Origin: Granulosicoccus sp045106475 | Lineage (GTDB): Bacteria > Pseudomonadota > Gammaproteobacteria > Granulosicoccales > Granulosicoccaceae | Direction of reading: 5' to 3' | DNA length: 64,000 nucleotides | Assembly (NCBI GenBank): GCA_045106475.1 | Contig: JBGCEO010000054.1 | Location: 36,666-100,665 of the forward strand | Part shown: positions 42,942-51,887 of the stretch, in pieces | How the letters are laid out: each line of letters starts with the position of its first letter | How positions within the stretch are numbered: the first letter of the stretch is position 1 | The notes under the pieces: generated by a model | Databases searched by the model: none | Seen by the model: the letters and a program-made list of their open reading frames with translations, nothing else | What the model was told of the DNA's origin: nothing | Program-made: the position numbers and the translations under genes

Positions 42942-43997
42942 TTACTGCGTGTATTTGCCGATCAGCTCTCTGGCTTCGTCAACCAGTGCCTTTCCATCAA
43001 TGCCTCTCTTATCCATGTCTGCAATCCACTCATCAACTATCGGAGCTGCAACCGCTTCCCACTCTGCAACTTGCTCATCGCTAAGTGTGATTATGTTGTT
43101 ACCAAGCTCTTCAGCCAAAATTCTGGAAGGACCGTCCGCACCAGCCTGGGTTTTGCCAGCAAACATTGAAAACTCCAGTCCGGAATTGTCATCAATGGCT
43201 TTTTTGAGTTCATCAGACAGGCTCTCATACTTAGCCTTGTTCATGGCTAATACAAACGTCAAAGTATAGAGCGCCTTGTTACTGAACTCGGTATGGTTTT
43301 GAACCAGCTCTGGTACTTTAAGAGCGGCTGTTACTTCCCAAGGAATAGTTGTGGCTGTTATAACACCCTTGGACAGAGCTTCTGACACGGCAGGCACAGG
43401 CATGCCAATAGGTGTTGCGCCCAGTTTTTCCATAAGCTTATTTACCATGCGAGATCCACCGCGCATCTTAACGCCATTGAGATCGTCCATACTCTCAACA
43501 GGATCAGCCGAGTGAATCAAGCCAGGCCCATGCACCCAGGTACCCAGAATTTTTAGATCTTGAAATTCGGTATCGCGCATATGGGTTTCAAACATCTCCC
43601 AATAGGCCCGCGATGTGGCTTCCGCATTGGTCATCATGAATGGCAACTCGAAGACCTCAGTGCGAGGGAATCGACCCGGTGTGTATCCGACCACCGTCCA
43701 AACAATGTCAGCAATGCCATCAACAGCTTGATCCATTAATTCGGGGGGTTTTCCCCCAAGTTGCATGGAGGGGTAGCTATCAACTTTAATTTTACCGCTT
43801 GAAGCTTTTTCAACGTTATCAGCCCACACGTCAAGGATTAGCTTCGGGACATTAGCTTGCGATGGTAGGAATTGGTGTAGCTTTAACGTGACCTCCTGCG
43901 CCATGGCCGTGGGCGAAAAACCAGCTACCAACAGCCAAACAACCGCCAATCCCGCTAAGGATTTAGCTTTTTGATCTCTTTTCAGAGCTTTTAACAT
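42942..43997 (-). CDS. TRAP transporter substrate-binding protein (DctP), benzoate-linked
   Basis: A 351-residue periplasmic DctP-family protein. A signal peptide ends at about residue 33 (FSPTAMAQ). The binding fold has LKLHQFLPSQANVPKLILD, GVKMRGGSRMVNKLMEKLGA with the carboxylate-gripping Arg, and TIPWEVTAALKVPEL. No dctQ or dctM gene is beside it. It lies 130 bases upstream of benzoate-CoA ligase on the same strand, so benzoate or a related aromatic acid is the likely ligand. It may use the DctQM pair at 49803-51688 or another one elsewhere. Confidence 0.87.
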   Translation of the reverse strand: MLKALKRDQKAKSLAGLAVVWLLVAGFSPTAMAQEVTLKLHQFLPSQANVPKLILDVWADNVEKASSGKIKVDSYPSMQLGGKPPELMDQAVDGIADIVWTVVGYTPGRFPRTEVFELPFMMTNAEATSRAYWEMFETHMRDTEFQDLKILGTWVHGPGLIHSADPVESMDDLNGVKMRGGSRMVNKLMEKLGATPIGMPVPAVSEALSKGVITATTIPWEVTAALKVPELVQNHTEFSNKALYTLTFVLAMNKAKYESLSDELKKAIDDNSGLEFSMFAGKTQAGADGPSRILAEELGNNIITLSDEQVAEWEAVAAPIVDEWIADMDKRGIDGKALVDEARELIGKYTQ

Positions 43998-44152
43998 TCC
44001 AGTTCTCCAAATACTTGTGTAGTTAATAGATTGTATACTTTGCAGTGCAATACGTCTCTATCTAACCATTTATTCAAACATAGCGACGACGCAGTTCTAC
44101 CATTTGCGCCAACATGATCACTGTTTAATAAGAAGAGTTCGATACTGATCAC

Positions 44153-44590
44153 ATGAACAAGCCTGATCCGCAATCCCTGGCAGAGGCCTGTGCTGAAGCA
44201 CTTTGGCAAGCCGATACCGCAAGCCAAGCACACGGCATGAAAGTAGAGAAAGTCGGGCCAGGCAATTGTTCGGTGTCAATGGCCATTACTGAATCAATGT
44301 GCAATGGCCATGGAACCTGCCATGGCGGTGTTATATTTACCCTGGCAGATTCGGCCTTTGCTTTCGCGTGTAATTCCTACAACCAGAATGCCGTCGCGCA
44401 ACATTGTAGCGTCACTTATATTGCACCTGCCATGTGCGGCGATACACTAACAGCCAATGCTTGCGAGCTGTCTGTTCAGGGCAGAAACGGAATATATGAC
44501 GTTGCGATAGTAAATCAGGAAGGCATTCGGATTGCCGAATTTCGAGGCCACTCCCGAACTATCAAGGGCACCCTCATCCCTGAATCATGA
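44153..44590 (+). CDS. paaI: Hydroxyphenylacetyl-CoA thioesterase PaaI
   Basis: A 145-residue hot-dog thioesterase of the PaaI subgroup. The conserved active-site stretch is CNGHGTCHGGVIFTLADSAF, with the Asn and Asp residues used in catalysis. PaaI hydrolyses CoA esters that arise as dead-end products of phenylacetate catabolism, freeing CoA. It heads a plus-strand unit with paaK and a TetR regulator, divergent from the benzoate genes. Confidence 0.88.
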   Translation: MNKPDPQSLAEACAEALWQADTASQAHGMKVEKVGPGNCSVSMAITESMCNGHGTCHGGVIFTLADSAFAFACNSYNQNAVAQHCSVTYIAPAMCGDTLTANACELSVQGRNGIYDVAIVNQEGIRIAEFRGHSRTIKGTLIPES

Positions 44591-44646
44591 AAAATCTATT
44601 CAGCACTGATCAACGCAGTGTTAACTAATTTGCCAGGCTACTAACT

Positions 44647-45957
44647 ATGGAAGATCTTTCCCCCAAAAAAGGCGAGTTGGATTCAATCGAAATCGCATCT
44701 CGTGATGAGATAGCTGCACTGCAACTAGAAAGAATGCAGTGGTCACTTAGCCACGCTTATGCCAACTCACCGTTCTATCGCCGTCATTTTGATCAAGCAG
44801 GTGTTCATCCATCAGAGCTCGAATCTCTCGGTGATATCGCCAATTTTCCATTTACCCTCAAACAGGATCTTCGCGACAATTATCCCTTCAACATGTTCGC
44901 CGTTGAGCAGTCTAAATTATCCCGCGTACACGCCTCTTCCGGGACCACAGGCAAACCAACGGTGGTGGGATATACCGCCAAAGACATTGACACCTGGTCA
45001 ACGGTCGTCGCTCGATCAATACGAGCAGCTGGAGGTCGCTCTGGTGATATATTGCACAACGCCTATGGCTACGGTCTGTTCACAGGTGGCCTGGGTGCAC
45101 ATGGCGGGGCAGAAAAGCTCGGTTGTACCGTCGTGCCTGTCTCGGGAGGAATGACAGAACGTCAGGTGACGCTGATCAACGATTTCAAACCACGCATCAT
45201 TACCGTTACTCCCTCCTATATGCTATCAATTCTCGATGAATTCAGAGCACAAGGTCTGGATCCCCGCGCCTCTTCATTGGCGGTCGGTATTTTCGGCGCT
45301 GAACCCTGGACCAATGCGATGCGACAGGAAATCGAACAGGCTTTCGATATGCATGCCGTAGACATTTACGGTTTGAGCGAAGTGATTGGCCCAGGTGTTG
45401 CCAACGAGTGTGTAGAAACGAAAGATGGACTCCATATCTGGGAAGATCACTTCTACCCCGAAATAATTGATCCAGCCACAGGTGCCGTTTTACCAGAGGG
45501 TGAATTAGGTGAGCTGGTCTTTACTTCCCTGACCAAAGAGGCCATGCCTGTTATTCGCTATAGAACAAGGGATCTCACACGTTTGCTACCCGGCACAGCT
45601 CGTTCAATGCGGCGAATGGAAAAAATTACGGGCCGTTCAGATGACATGATGATAGTGAGAGGCGTTAACGTCTTTCCTACCCAGATTGAAGAGCAGATTT
45701 TTAAATGTCATGACCTTGCCCCTCACTTTCAGATTGAGCTAACTCAACACGAAAGACTGGATGTCATGACCGTCAATGTTGAATCCAAGACTGGTATAAC
45801 TGATGATGCCTTGCTACGGGCAGCTGAAAAACAGCTAACTTCTCATATAAAAGATATCATCGGCGTCAGTGCGAAGGTACAGGTAAGAAAAACCGGAGAA
45901 GTCGAACGCTCTGCTGGTAAGGCGCGACGCGTAATCGACCTTCGCACAAAACCCTAA
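44647..45957 (+). CDS. paaK: Phenylacetate-CoA ligase
   Basis: A 436-residue adenylate-forming ligase of PaaK length and pattern. The P-loop is ASSGTTGKPTVVGY, followed by YGYGLFTGGLGAHGGAEKLG and DIYGLSEVIGPGVANEC. The C-terminal part has GRSDDMMIVRGVNVFPTQIE and a Lys near the end in SAGKARRV. It converts phenylacetate to phenylacetyl-CoA, the substrate of the PaaABCDE epoxidase encoded at 53918-57812. It follows paaI by 56 bases and precedes the TetR gene. Confidence 0.94.
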   Translation: MEDLSPKKGELDSIEIASRDEIAALQLERMQWSLSHAYANSPFYRRHFDQAGVHPSELESLGDIANFPFTLKQDLRDNYPFNMFAVEQSKLSRVHASSGTTGKPTVVGYTAKDIDTWSTVVARSIRAAGGRSGDILHNAYGYGLFTGGLGAHGGAEKLGCTVVPVSGGMTERQVTLINDFKPRIITVTPSYMLSILDEFRAQGLDPRASSLAVGIFGAEPWTNAMRQEIEQAFDMHAVDIYGLSEVIGPGVANECVETKDGLHIWEDHFYPEIIDPATGAVLPEGELGELVFTSLTKEAMPVIRYRTRDLTRLLPGTARSMRRMEKITGRSDDMMIVRGVNVFPTQIEEQIFKCHDLAPHFQIELTQHERLDVMTVNVESKTGITDDALLRAAEKQLTSHIKDIIGVSAKVQVRKTGEVERSAGKARRVIDLRTKP

Positions 45958-46074
45958 TGGGTTTCATGTTTGATGATCTGGCAATTTGCGATACGAGTTT
46001 ACGTCATGCTTTGATGGCAGTTACCCCCTCTCTTACGCTGATAGCACGATAGCTCTAAGATATATCTGAAAAAC

Positions 46075-46674
46075 ATGGCTAGACCCAGAGCAACTGACTA
46101 CCAAGATAAGCGACGCGCCATACTCGATAGTGCGGCAGCAGTTATTAGTGATATCGGCATAGACAAGGCATCTATGTCTCGAATAGCCAGCGGTGGTCAA
46201 CTATCCAAGGCTACGCTTTATCACTATTACAGTGGCAAGGACGCGTTGATTTTTGATCTTGTATGCGTTCATCTGACAGAACTGGATACCGAACTCAAAC
46301 TAACCGACAATCCTGCCCTGGCGCCAGAACTACGCCTGCAAAAACTAGTAGAGCGCACGTTGCGATTCTACAAAGAGACAGAAAACTATCACAAGGTCCA
46401 ACTGAATATCGCAGGCGTTCTGGCTGAAGAACAGATGAAACAAGTCAGAATAATCGAACGCAGAATAGTGAAGCGCTTCTCAGCGTTGTTGAGCACTATT
46501 AATCCCAAGCTAGCACAAGATAATAAACGCTTGAAACCAGTCACCATGTCCTTGTTCGGAATGCTCAATTGGGCTTACACATGGTTTCGAGAAGACGGCG
46601 AGCTATCACGAGAGGACTACGCAAAAATGGTGACTAATTTGCTATTGCTTGGTATTCAATCCATAGGCGATTAA
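46075..46674 (+). CDS. TetR-family regulator, probable PaaR
   Basis: A 199-residue TetR protein. The N-terminal helix-turn-helix (about 12-60) shows IGIDKASMSRIASGGQLSKA then TLYHYYSGKDALI. The C-terminal ligand domain is of the YtfA/PaaR-like helical type. It sits directly after paaK. A TetR-type palindrome with an ACCGNNCGNNCGGT core, the form reported for PaaR regulators, occurs at the paaA promoter (57839-57852). I infer that this protein represses the paa genes until phenylacetyl-CoA binds. No matching palindrome was found in front of paaI or of its own gene. Confidence 0.8.
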   Translation: MARPRATDYQDKRRAILDSAAAVISDIGIDKASMSRIASGGQLSKATLYHYYSGKDALIFDLVCVHLTELDTELKLTDNPALAPELRLQKLVERTLRFYKETENYHKVQLNIAGVLAEEQMKQVRIIERRIVKRFSALLSTINPKLAQDNKRLKPVTMSLFGMLNWAYTWFREDGELSREDYAKMVTNLLLLGIQSIGD

Positions 46675-46730
46675 TTCGCTCAGCAATTACTTTGCATTCA
46701 CAAACGGCAAAAAACAGCTAGCGTAGACAA

Positions 46731-48044
46731 TCAGTCAACTGGCAGCCCGCTTGGTACAGAATCAGGACGACCCAATGGCGTTTGATTTGCACTCTTGCCG
46801 GTTAAAGCCTGTAAGAATGTCACCAGCTTGCCTATCTCATCGTCAGTCAGAGAAACAGTTTCTATATCCAGTTTTAAGTTATAGCGCTGCATTTCCCGCC
46901 CATCTTGCTGAATAATAAAATCTGATTTATTCAACCAGCTTATATCCGGCAGATTAGCTTGCTGCGGCGTCCATGCCTTTCTGGACTCAGCTGGATCAAG
47001 ATGGTGACGAACAATACCTTCCAGTGTTCGGTACGCTCCGTTGTGGCCATACGGTGACGTCAAGGCTACGTTGCGTAAGGATGGAGTGCGAAACCGATAA
47101 GCATCTTCACGTCTATCGGTCTCAGCCATGCGCCCCACGTCACGCGGAATCGGGTCATAACGCCTGTTGCGGCCAGGACCAAACGTTGGCAGACCCAAGG
47201 CGTGAAAAGACTGATCGGTAAACAAGGGGCCTGAATGACAGGCGCTGCAATTTGCCTTTCCATAAAACAATGATAAACCCTGCAATTGAGCATCAGTCAA
47301 TGCCGCCTCGTCTCCACCAAGGTAATCATCCATGGGTGAGTCTAACGAGCGCCATTCAAGCGCGATAAACTCAGCCAAGGAGTTGGCAATATCGGCAATA
47401 GTTATATCGCCGGCAGAGTTTATATGTTCGAAGACAGAGACAAATTGCTGCACGTAGCCATCGATTTGCTGAATACGTGCGGTAATGATTGGCCAGACAT
47501 GATCGATACGATCAAAGGCAGCTCGTGCAACAGAATTCTCCTCTGGGTCTCCGGCCATTTCTTTTCTGGATGTCAACGGAAACAAAGCCTGCACGGCCAG
47601 TAGACTCTCAAGACCTTCTGGGAGACGTTCCTCTGCCGGGGAATTGAACCCGTTTTCATAGTCGTCTGAACGCGATAAGCGACCATCATGAAAAAGAATC
47701 TTTATTTCGTGCGCACCCAAATTCCACAAAGATGGCGCATTGCGTGATATTCGTCTGCGAATCTTGCCTGCCCCGATCCCGCCAACACGTTGCAAGCCGA
47801 CGCCACTGCCCCCCTCACCAATCCCTAATGACAAGCCATCACTACCGGCATGATCATGATGGTGACAGCTACCGCAGGAAATATTACGATTACCCGATAA
47901 AATGTTGTCATAAAAAAGCAATTGTCCCAACTGCGCCTTGTCGAGGTTAGGCTCAGGAAAATCCGACTCACGCAGAGGCTCAGGCAGACTCAAGTTTGCA
48001 GTTTGTGCAATGAGTGGGAAAGACAGTAGCGTAAGTGTAATCAA
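46731..48044 (-). CDS. Diheme cytochrome c peroxidase / MauG-family protein
   Basis: About 437 residues with two haem c sites: CGSCH (near residues 57-61) and CSACHSGPLF in the second half. After these come a THGF-like loop region and the Ca-binding arrangement typical of bacterial diheme peroxidases. A hydrophobic leader ITLTLLSFPLIAQ directs it to the periplasm. The frame runs on to 48656, but that part lies antisense to the Sel1 gene and reads as non-protein. No ATG fits the leader. TTG at 48044 is the most downstream workable start. It reduces H2O2 or oxidises a partner. It converges with the TetR gene. Confidence 0.8.
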   Translation of the reverse strand: MITLTLLSFPLIAQTANLSLPEPLRESDFPEPNLDKAQLGQLLFYDNILSGNRNISCGSCHHHDHAGSDGLSLGIGEGGSGVGLQRVGGIGAGKIRRRISRNAPSLWNLGAHEIKILFHDGRLSRSDDYENGFNSPAEERLPEGLESLLAVQALFPLTSRKEMAGDPEENSVARAAFDRIDHVWPIITARIQQIDGYVQQFVSVFEHINSAGDITIADIANSLAEFIALEWRSLDSPMDDYLGGDEAALTDAQLQGLSLFYGKANCSACHSGPLFTDQSFHALGLPTFGPGRNRRYDPIPRDVGRMAETDRREDAYRFRTPSLRNVALTSPYGHNGAYRTLEGIVRHHLDPAESRKAWTPQQANLPDISWLNKSDFIIQQDGREMQRYNLKLDIETVSLTDDEIGKLVTFLQALTGKSANQTPLGRPDSVPSGLPVD

Positions 48045-48068
48045 ACAGACTAGTTGACTTGCAAGTTT

Positions 48069-48554
48069 ATGAAAAAAACAGTACTGAGCGCAGCAGCCGG
48101 GCTGATGTTGTTTACCGTTTCGACGATACAAGCCGACGTTGAAAAAGCCCGAGATTTGATGGAAGCCGGGCAATTCAAACAGGCGATGCAAGCCTTTCTT
48201 CCAGCTGCACGCTCGGGCAATGCCGATGCTGAAGAGCTTATCGGCGTTATGTACGCGATGGGCCTCGGTGTAGAACGCGATGATGTTAGAGCCTTTGATT
48301 GGTATTTGCGTGCATCGCTTAAAGGTCATGCGGGAGCTCAGTCCGGAATCGCCTGGTACTATGAAGTCGGGAGAGGATTGCCGGCGCCGGATCTCGTTCG
48401 AGCCTACACCTGGTATGTTTTGTCGGCAATAGGTGGTGACCCTGATGCGGCTATTAGTCAGGAGGAAGTCATCAAGAAGATGGATAGTGCGCAAATTGCG
48501 CAGGCACATAAACTGATTGACGACTACCGTTCGTGGATCTACCCGCTTGATTAG
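48069..48554 (+). CDS. Exported Sel1-repeat protein
   Basis: A 161-residue protein with a signal peptide (MKKTVLSAAAGLMLFTVSTI then QA) and helical Sel1 repeats: AGQFKQAMQAFLPAARSGNA, then DAEELIGVMYAMGLGVERDD, then AQSGIAWYYEVGRGLPAPD. Sel1 repeats bind proteins in cell-envelope assembly or signalling. The partner is unknown. It is divergent from the diheme peroxidase with only about 25 bases between starts, so the two promoters must overlap. A shared envelope role is possible. Confidence 0.85.
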   Translation: MKKTVLSAAAGLMLFTVSTIQADVEKARDLMEAGQFKQAMQAFLPAARSGNADAEELIGVMYAMGLGVERDDVRAFDWYLRASLKGHAGAQSGIAWYYEVGRGLPAPDLVRAYTWYVLSAIGGDPDAAISQEEVIKKMDSAQIAQAHKLIDDYRSWIYPLD

Positions 48555-48629
48555 GTTCAGCAAGTAGTGTGTGTAAATTTTAAGTGCAATAGTGATGAGC
48601 GAACGCGCCCTATGATCATTGTTAGTAGA

Positions 48630-48658
48630 AGGTGGGCGCTGATCAAATGCACCCACCT
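48630..48658. terminator. Hairpin between convergent Sel1 and TRAP genes
   Basis: AGGTGGGCGC (48630-48639) and GCACCCACCT (48649-48658) pair with one mismatch around a 9-base loop. The hairpin lies between two converging genes and could end transcription from both sides. T-runs are absent or weak. Confidence 0.4.
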
Positions 48659-48684
48659 AACACTGTTATCCAGAATCTCTTATT

Positions 48685-49743
48685 CTATTGCAGATCTTTT
48701 GCGTTAGCTTCCATCAACATCTTTTCGGTGTCAGCCACGGCTGATGTTAGTGCATCAAAGATCTGAGGCCCACCATCAACGTTCTCTTTAAACCAAGTGT
48801 ACACTGGCTCAGCAGCAGACTTAAACGCAGCTTTCTCATCGGGAGTGGGTACGTACAAGTCACCGCCGCCGGCGATGAATTCTTCATACGCTGCGATTGA
48901 TTTTCGCTTTGGCGATGCGAATGTGGCTTGCTGCAAAGCCGCAAAACCGTCAACCACTACCTGTCGCAACTCCTCAGGCATTGACGTGAATTGTTCGTTG
49001 TTCATCCACCACAATGCACCCATATAAGCATGCCCATCCAGCGTTACGTATTTCAAACCGGCATCCGGAAACTTCATACCCATTATATCGGTGATACCGT
49101 TCTTGGATCCTTCAACCACACCCGTCTGGAACGAGGTAAATAGTTCAGGCCATGGAATAGGCGTGGGTGAAGCTCCCAAGGATTTGACGAGCTCTTGAGG
49201 TAAGTCAGCAACCACAGTTCTGATTTTAAGACCTTTCATATCATCAGGGTTTTGCACACGACGCTTGGTATTAGCGAAGTTTCTCCAACCACCTGTGTTT
49301 CCGATTGTCATGAGGCGAATAGTGTCGCCAGAACTCGCTAGTGCCATATCGCGCATGGTACGGGTGAAGTCCCCGGTTAGGACGGATTCTGCGACCCGAT
49401 CGCTCGCCATCAGATAAGGCAAGTCGAGCACCTGAACATAAGGGAAAATACCGGCGGCACCACCGGAGGTTGAAATATAGATATCGATAGATCCGTCTGC
49501 AATACCTTGCAGACATTCAGCGCCTTTGGAACACAGCTGGGTTCCTATGAACAGCTCAACCGAAATCTTGCCGTTGGATGCTGCTTCTACGTAGTTTTTA
49601 AATACTACAAGGCCATCATAGTCCTCGTCATTTTCATTGGAGTTTGCGGTAGCACGCAAATTTATATCCGCCGCATTAACGCTGACCGCGGATAGTGCCA
49701 GCAGTGATGCTGCCAGAACTCCGATACAGTTAAACTTCTTCAT
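48685..49743 (-). CDS. dctP: TRAP transporter substrate-binding protein (DctP)
   Basis: A 352-residue periplasmic protein. The signal peptide ends at about residue 25 (SAVSVNAADI). The fold has QLCSKGAECLQGIADGSIDI, LKIRTVVADLPQELVKSLGA with the conserved Arg, and QTGVVEGSKNGITDI. DctP brings carboxylates to the DctQM channel, encoded just upstream in the same unit. GAGGAG lies directly ahead of the ATG at 49743, which excludes the longer upstream frame. The ligand is unknown, though the neighbouring paa genes suggest an aromatic acid. Confidence 0.9.
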   Translation of the reverse strand: MKKFNCIGVLAASLLALSAVSVNAADINLRATANSNENDEDYDGLVVFKNYVEAASNGKISVELFIGTQLCSKGAECLQGIADGSIDIYISTSGGAAGIFPYVQVLDLPYLMASDRVAESVLTGDFTRTMRDMALASSGDTIRLMTIGNTGGWRNFANTKRRVQNPDDMKGLKIRTVVADLPQELVKSLGASPTPIPWPELFTSFQTGVVEGSKNGITDIMGMKFPDAGLKYVTLDGHAYMGALWWMNNEQFTSMPEELRQVVVDGFAALQQATFASPKRKSIAAYEEFIAGGGDLYVPTPDEKAAFKSAAEPVYTWFKENVDGGPQIFDALTSAVADTEKMLMEANAKDLQ

Positions 49744-49802
49744 AGAACTCCTCTTTTTTGGGTTAATTTTATTAAGGTAAATAGGCAAAGTGGATGCCGT
49801 AG

Positions 49803-51092
49803 CTATTGAACAAATCCGGTTAACCTCGGAATTGTCATCGAAAGAGCCGGGAAGAATGTAATCAAGAATATGACCACTACCTCTACGGCCAAAAATGGCA
49901 GGATGGCCTTGGCGATTGTCTGAACACGCTCTCCAGATACGGAAGATGCAACAAACAGAACCAACCCCATAGGTGGTGTTGCCAATCCTACGGTTAGGTT
50001 GACTGACATAATGATAGCGAAGTGCACAGGATGCACTCCCAAGTCAGTAAATATTGGGCCTAGAATGGGCCCCAAAATTATAATGGCGGGGCCTGCATCC
50101 AAAAACATACCCACCACAAACAACAAGATATTGATAAGAAAAAGCAGTATCAGCGGGTTATCACTCAAACCCAGTACAAAAGCGGCAAGCGCTTCAGGCG
50201 TATGACTCAGGCTGACCACCGTTTTGAATGCCATCGCAGCGCCTACAAGTAACAGCACGACACTCGAGGTTATTGCCGCTTTGGATAGAATCTGCGGCAA
50301 CTCATGAATCTTTAGCGTTCTAAGGACAAACAACCCAATAAAGAGTGCATAAAAAACAGCAACGGCTGCCGCTTCGGTTGGCGTGAATACGCCTGCCAGG
50401 ATGCCGCCGAGAATAATCACCGGGGTCATTAGAGGGAAAAAGGCCTTGGAGAAAGATCGCCCCTTCTCTGGCCAGGTAGCTCTCTTGCTGGCTACCGGAA
50501 ACTGATACCTGTTGGCCATCACTGACACCATGATCATCAAACCGACACCTACCAGTACACCTGGAACAATGCCGGCCAGGAAAAGTGCTGCGACACTCTC
50601 TCCCATCACATAGGCGTAAATTATCATGATGCCTGAGGGTGGGATAATCGGACCAATTACCGAACTCGCAGCGGTTATAGCCGCAGCGAAGCGTCGTGAG
50701 TAACCCTGCTTTTCCATGGCGGGTATAAGCATCGAGCCAAGTGCAGACGTATCTGCGACTGCCGACCCAGACAAACCTGCAAACATAATGGAGGACAGAA
50801 TATTTACATGCGCCAGCCCGCCTCTCAGATGCCCCATCATTGATTGGGCGAACTCGACAAGACGCAGTGTTATTCCGCCTTTGTTCATGAGTTCGCCTGC
50901 AAGCATGAAAAAAGGTACTGCCATGAGCGGAAAGCTATCCATGCCATTGTAGACATTGCGATAGAGCAGTGCCAGGTCACGCTCCTGACCGTTAATCCAC
51001 AACATGATACCGGGAGCGGCCAGCATGCCAAAAAAAACCGGAACACCGATGAAAAGAAAAAACAAAAACAGTGGAAGAAACCAGACCAGCAT
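49803..51092 (-). CDS. dctM: TRAP transporter large permease (DctM)
   Basis: A 429-residue, about 12-helix membrane protein with DctM family patterns: LAGELMNKGGITLRLVEFAQ, IMFAGLSGSAVADTSALGSM, IIPPSGIMIIYAYVMGES and GVFTPTEAAAVAVFYALFIG. It couples sodium or proton entry to carboxylate uptake with DctQ and DctP. The ATG overlaps the dctQ stop by one base (TGATG), so the two are coupled. An upstream in-frame TTG exists but the ATG is preferred. Confidence 0.93.
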   Translation of the reverse strand: MLVWFLPLFLFFLFIGVPVFFGMLAAPGIMLWINGQERDLALLYRNVYNGMDSFPLMAVPFFMLAGELMNKGGITLRLVEFAQSMMGHLRGGLAHVNILSSIMFAGLSGSAVADTSALGSMLIPAMEKQGYSRRFAAAITAASSVIGPIIPPSGIMIIYAYVMGESVAALFLAGIVPGVLVGVGLMIMVSVMANRYQFPVASKRATWPEKGRSFSKAFFPLMTPVIILGGILAGVFTPTEAAAVAVFYALFIGLFVLRTLKIHELPQILSKAAITSSVVLLLVGAAMAFKTVVSLSHTPEALAAFVLGLSDNPLILLFLINILLFVVGMFLDAGPAIIILGPILGPIFTDLGVHPVHFAIIMSVNLTVGLATPPMGLVLFVASSVSGERVQTIAKAILPFLAVEVVVIFLITFFPALSMTIPRLTGFVQ

Positions 51093-51688
51093 CAATCTGC
51101 TCCGGCAAAGGTGGCTTCATTTGGCGGGTTATTAACACCGCTTGCCTCATCACCACCGAATAGTCTGATAATGGTTTGAAGAACCAATTCAACATTAACA
51201 GCCGTGAGTAGTATGAGACCAATCCAAAGTGAGGAATACATGTAAACCAATTTGAGCTTGATGCTCTCCATCCCAATCAAACTAAGCGGTATACGTAACG
51301 ATGAGGAAGAGAAAAGCCACCCACTACTAATGTGCTTGTAGCCCAATTTTATCCCAACAATCAGCACAGCTAACGAAAGTAAAAACATAAACAGGGATAG
51401 CAAGGCAGAGGCTCGCCTTCCGAGCATCTCGGGCAGCATATCGATAGCAACAAATCCGCCACTGCGATATGCCACAGGTGCCATCAATCCCGTCATCCAT
51501 AACATGCAAAATCTTGCAAACTCATCGGGCCAGGGTAGAGCATTATTTATCACATATCGGAAAAAGACCTGAACGAGTATCGAGCAAACCATGACCGCTA
51601 TTGCAGCCACTGCAAGCATTCGAGCCAATGACAGCACCGCATCATTAATAGTGCTGATTATTTTCAGAGTGGCTCTGAGTGGGGCCAT
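51092..51688 (-). CDS. dctQ: TRAP transporter small permease (DctQ)
   Basis: A 198-residue protein with four membrane helices. These include LAVAAIAVMVCSILVQVFFRY and LLSLFMFLLSLAVLIVGIKL (parts cited), and NALPWPDEFARF between helices, a DctQ hallmark. The C-terminal 25 residues are an extra polar tail. CCGGAG nine bases ahead of the ATG at 51688 decides the start over the upstream frame. It forms the first gene of a dctQ-dctM-dctP unit. About 200 bases separate it from paaZ upstream. Confidence 0.87.
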   Translation of the reverse strand: MAPLRATLKIISTINDAVLSLARMLAVAAIAVMVCSILVQVFFRYVINNALPWPDEFARFCMLWMTGLMAPVAYRSGGFVAIDMLPEMLGRRASALLSLFMFLLSLAVLIVGIKLGYKHISSGWLFSSSSLRIPLSLIGMESIKLKLVYMYSSLWIGLILLTAVNVELVLQTIIRLFGGDEASGVNNPPNEATFAGAD

Positions 51689-51887
51689 GTTTGAAATCTC
51701 CGGTTTATCTTGCGTCCCGTATAACTCCGGAGAGCAGAACAACTATCAGGTCTGCCTGAGAGTCTATCTCATTTCAACCCAGATATGCTCAGTTGGAATA
51801 ACATCTTTGACGATTAGGGTCCCCACTAGCCTAGCTTGGGTAGCAATGATAAACCGGCACCGGGATGCGGCCAGCCACACAGCCAAA

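Noticed and set aside
48045..48656. N-terminal continuation of the diheme peroxidase frame, about 200 residues
   Set aside because: It lies antisense to the Sel1 gene, has no family resemblance and precedes a clear signal peptide. It is explained by the complement of a real gene.
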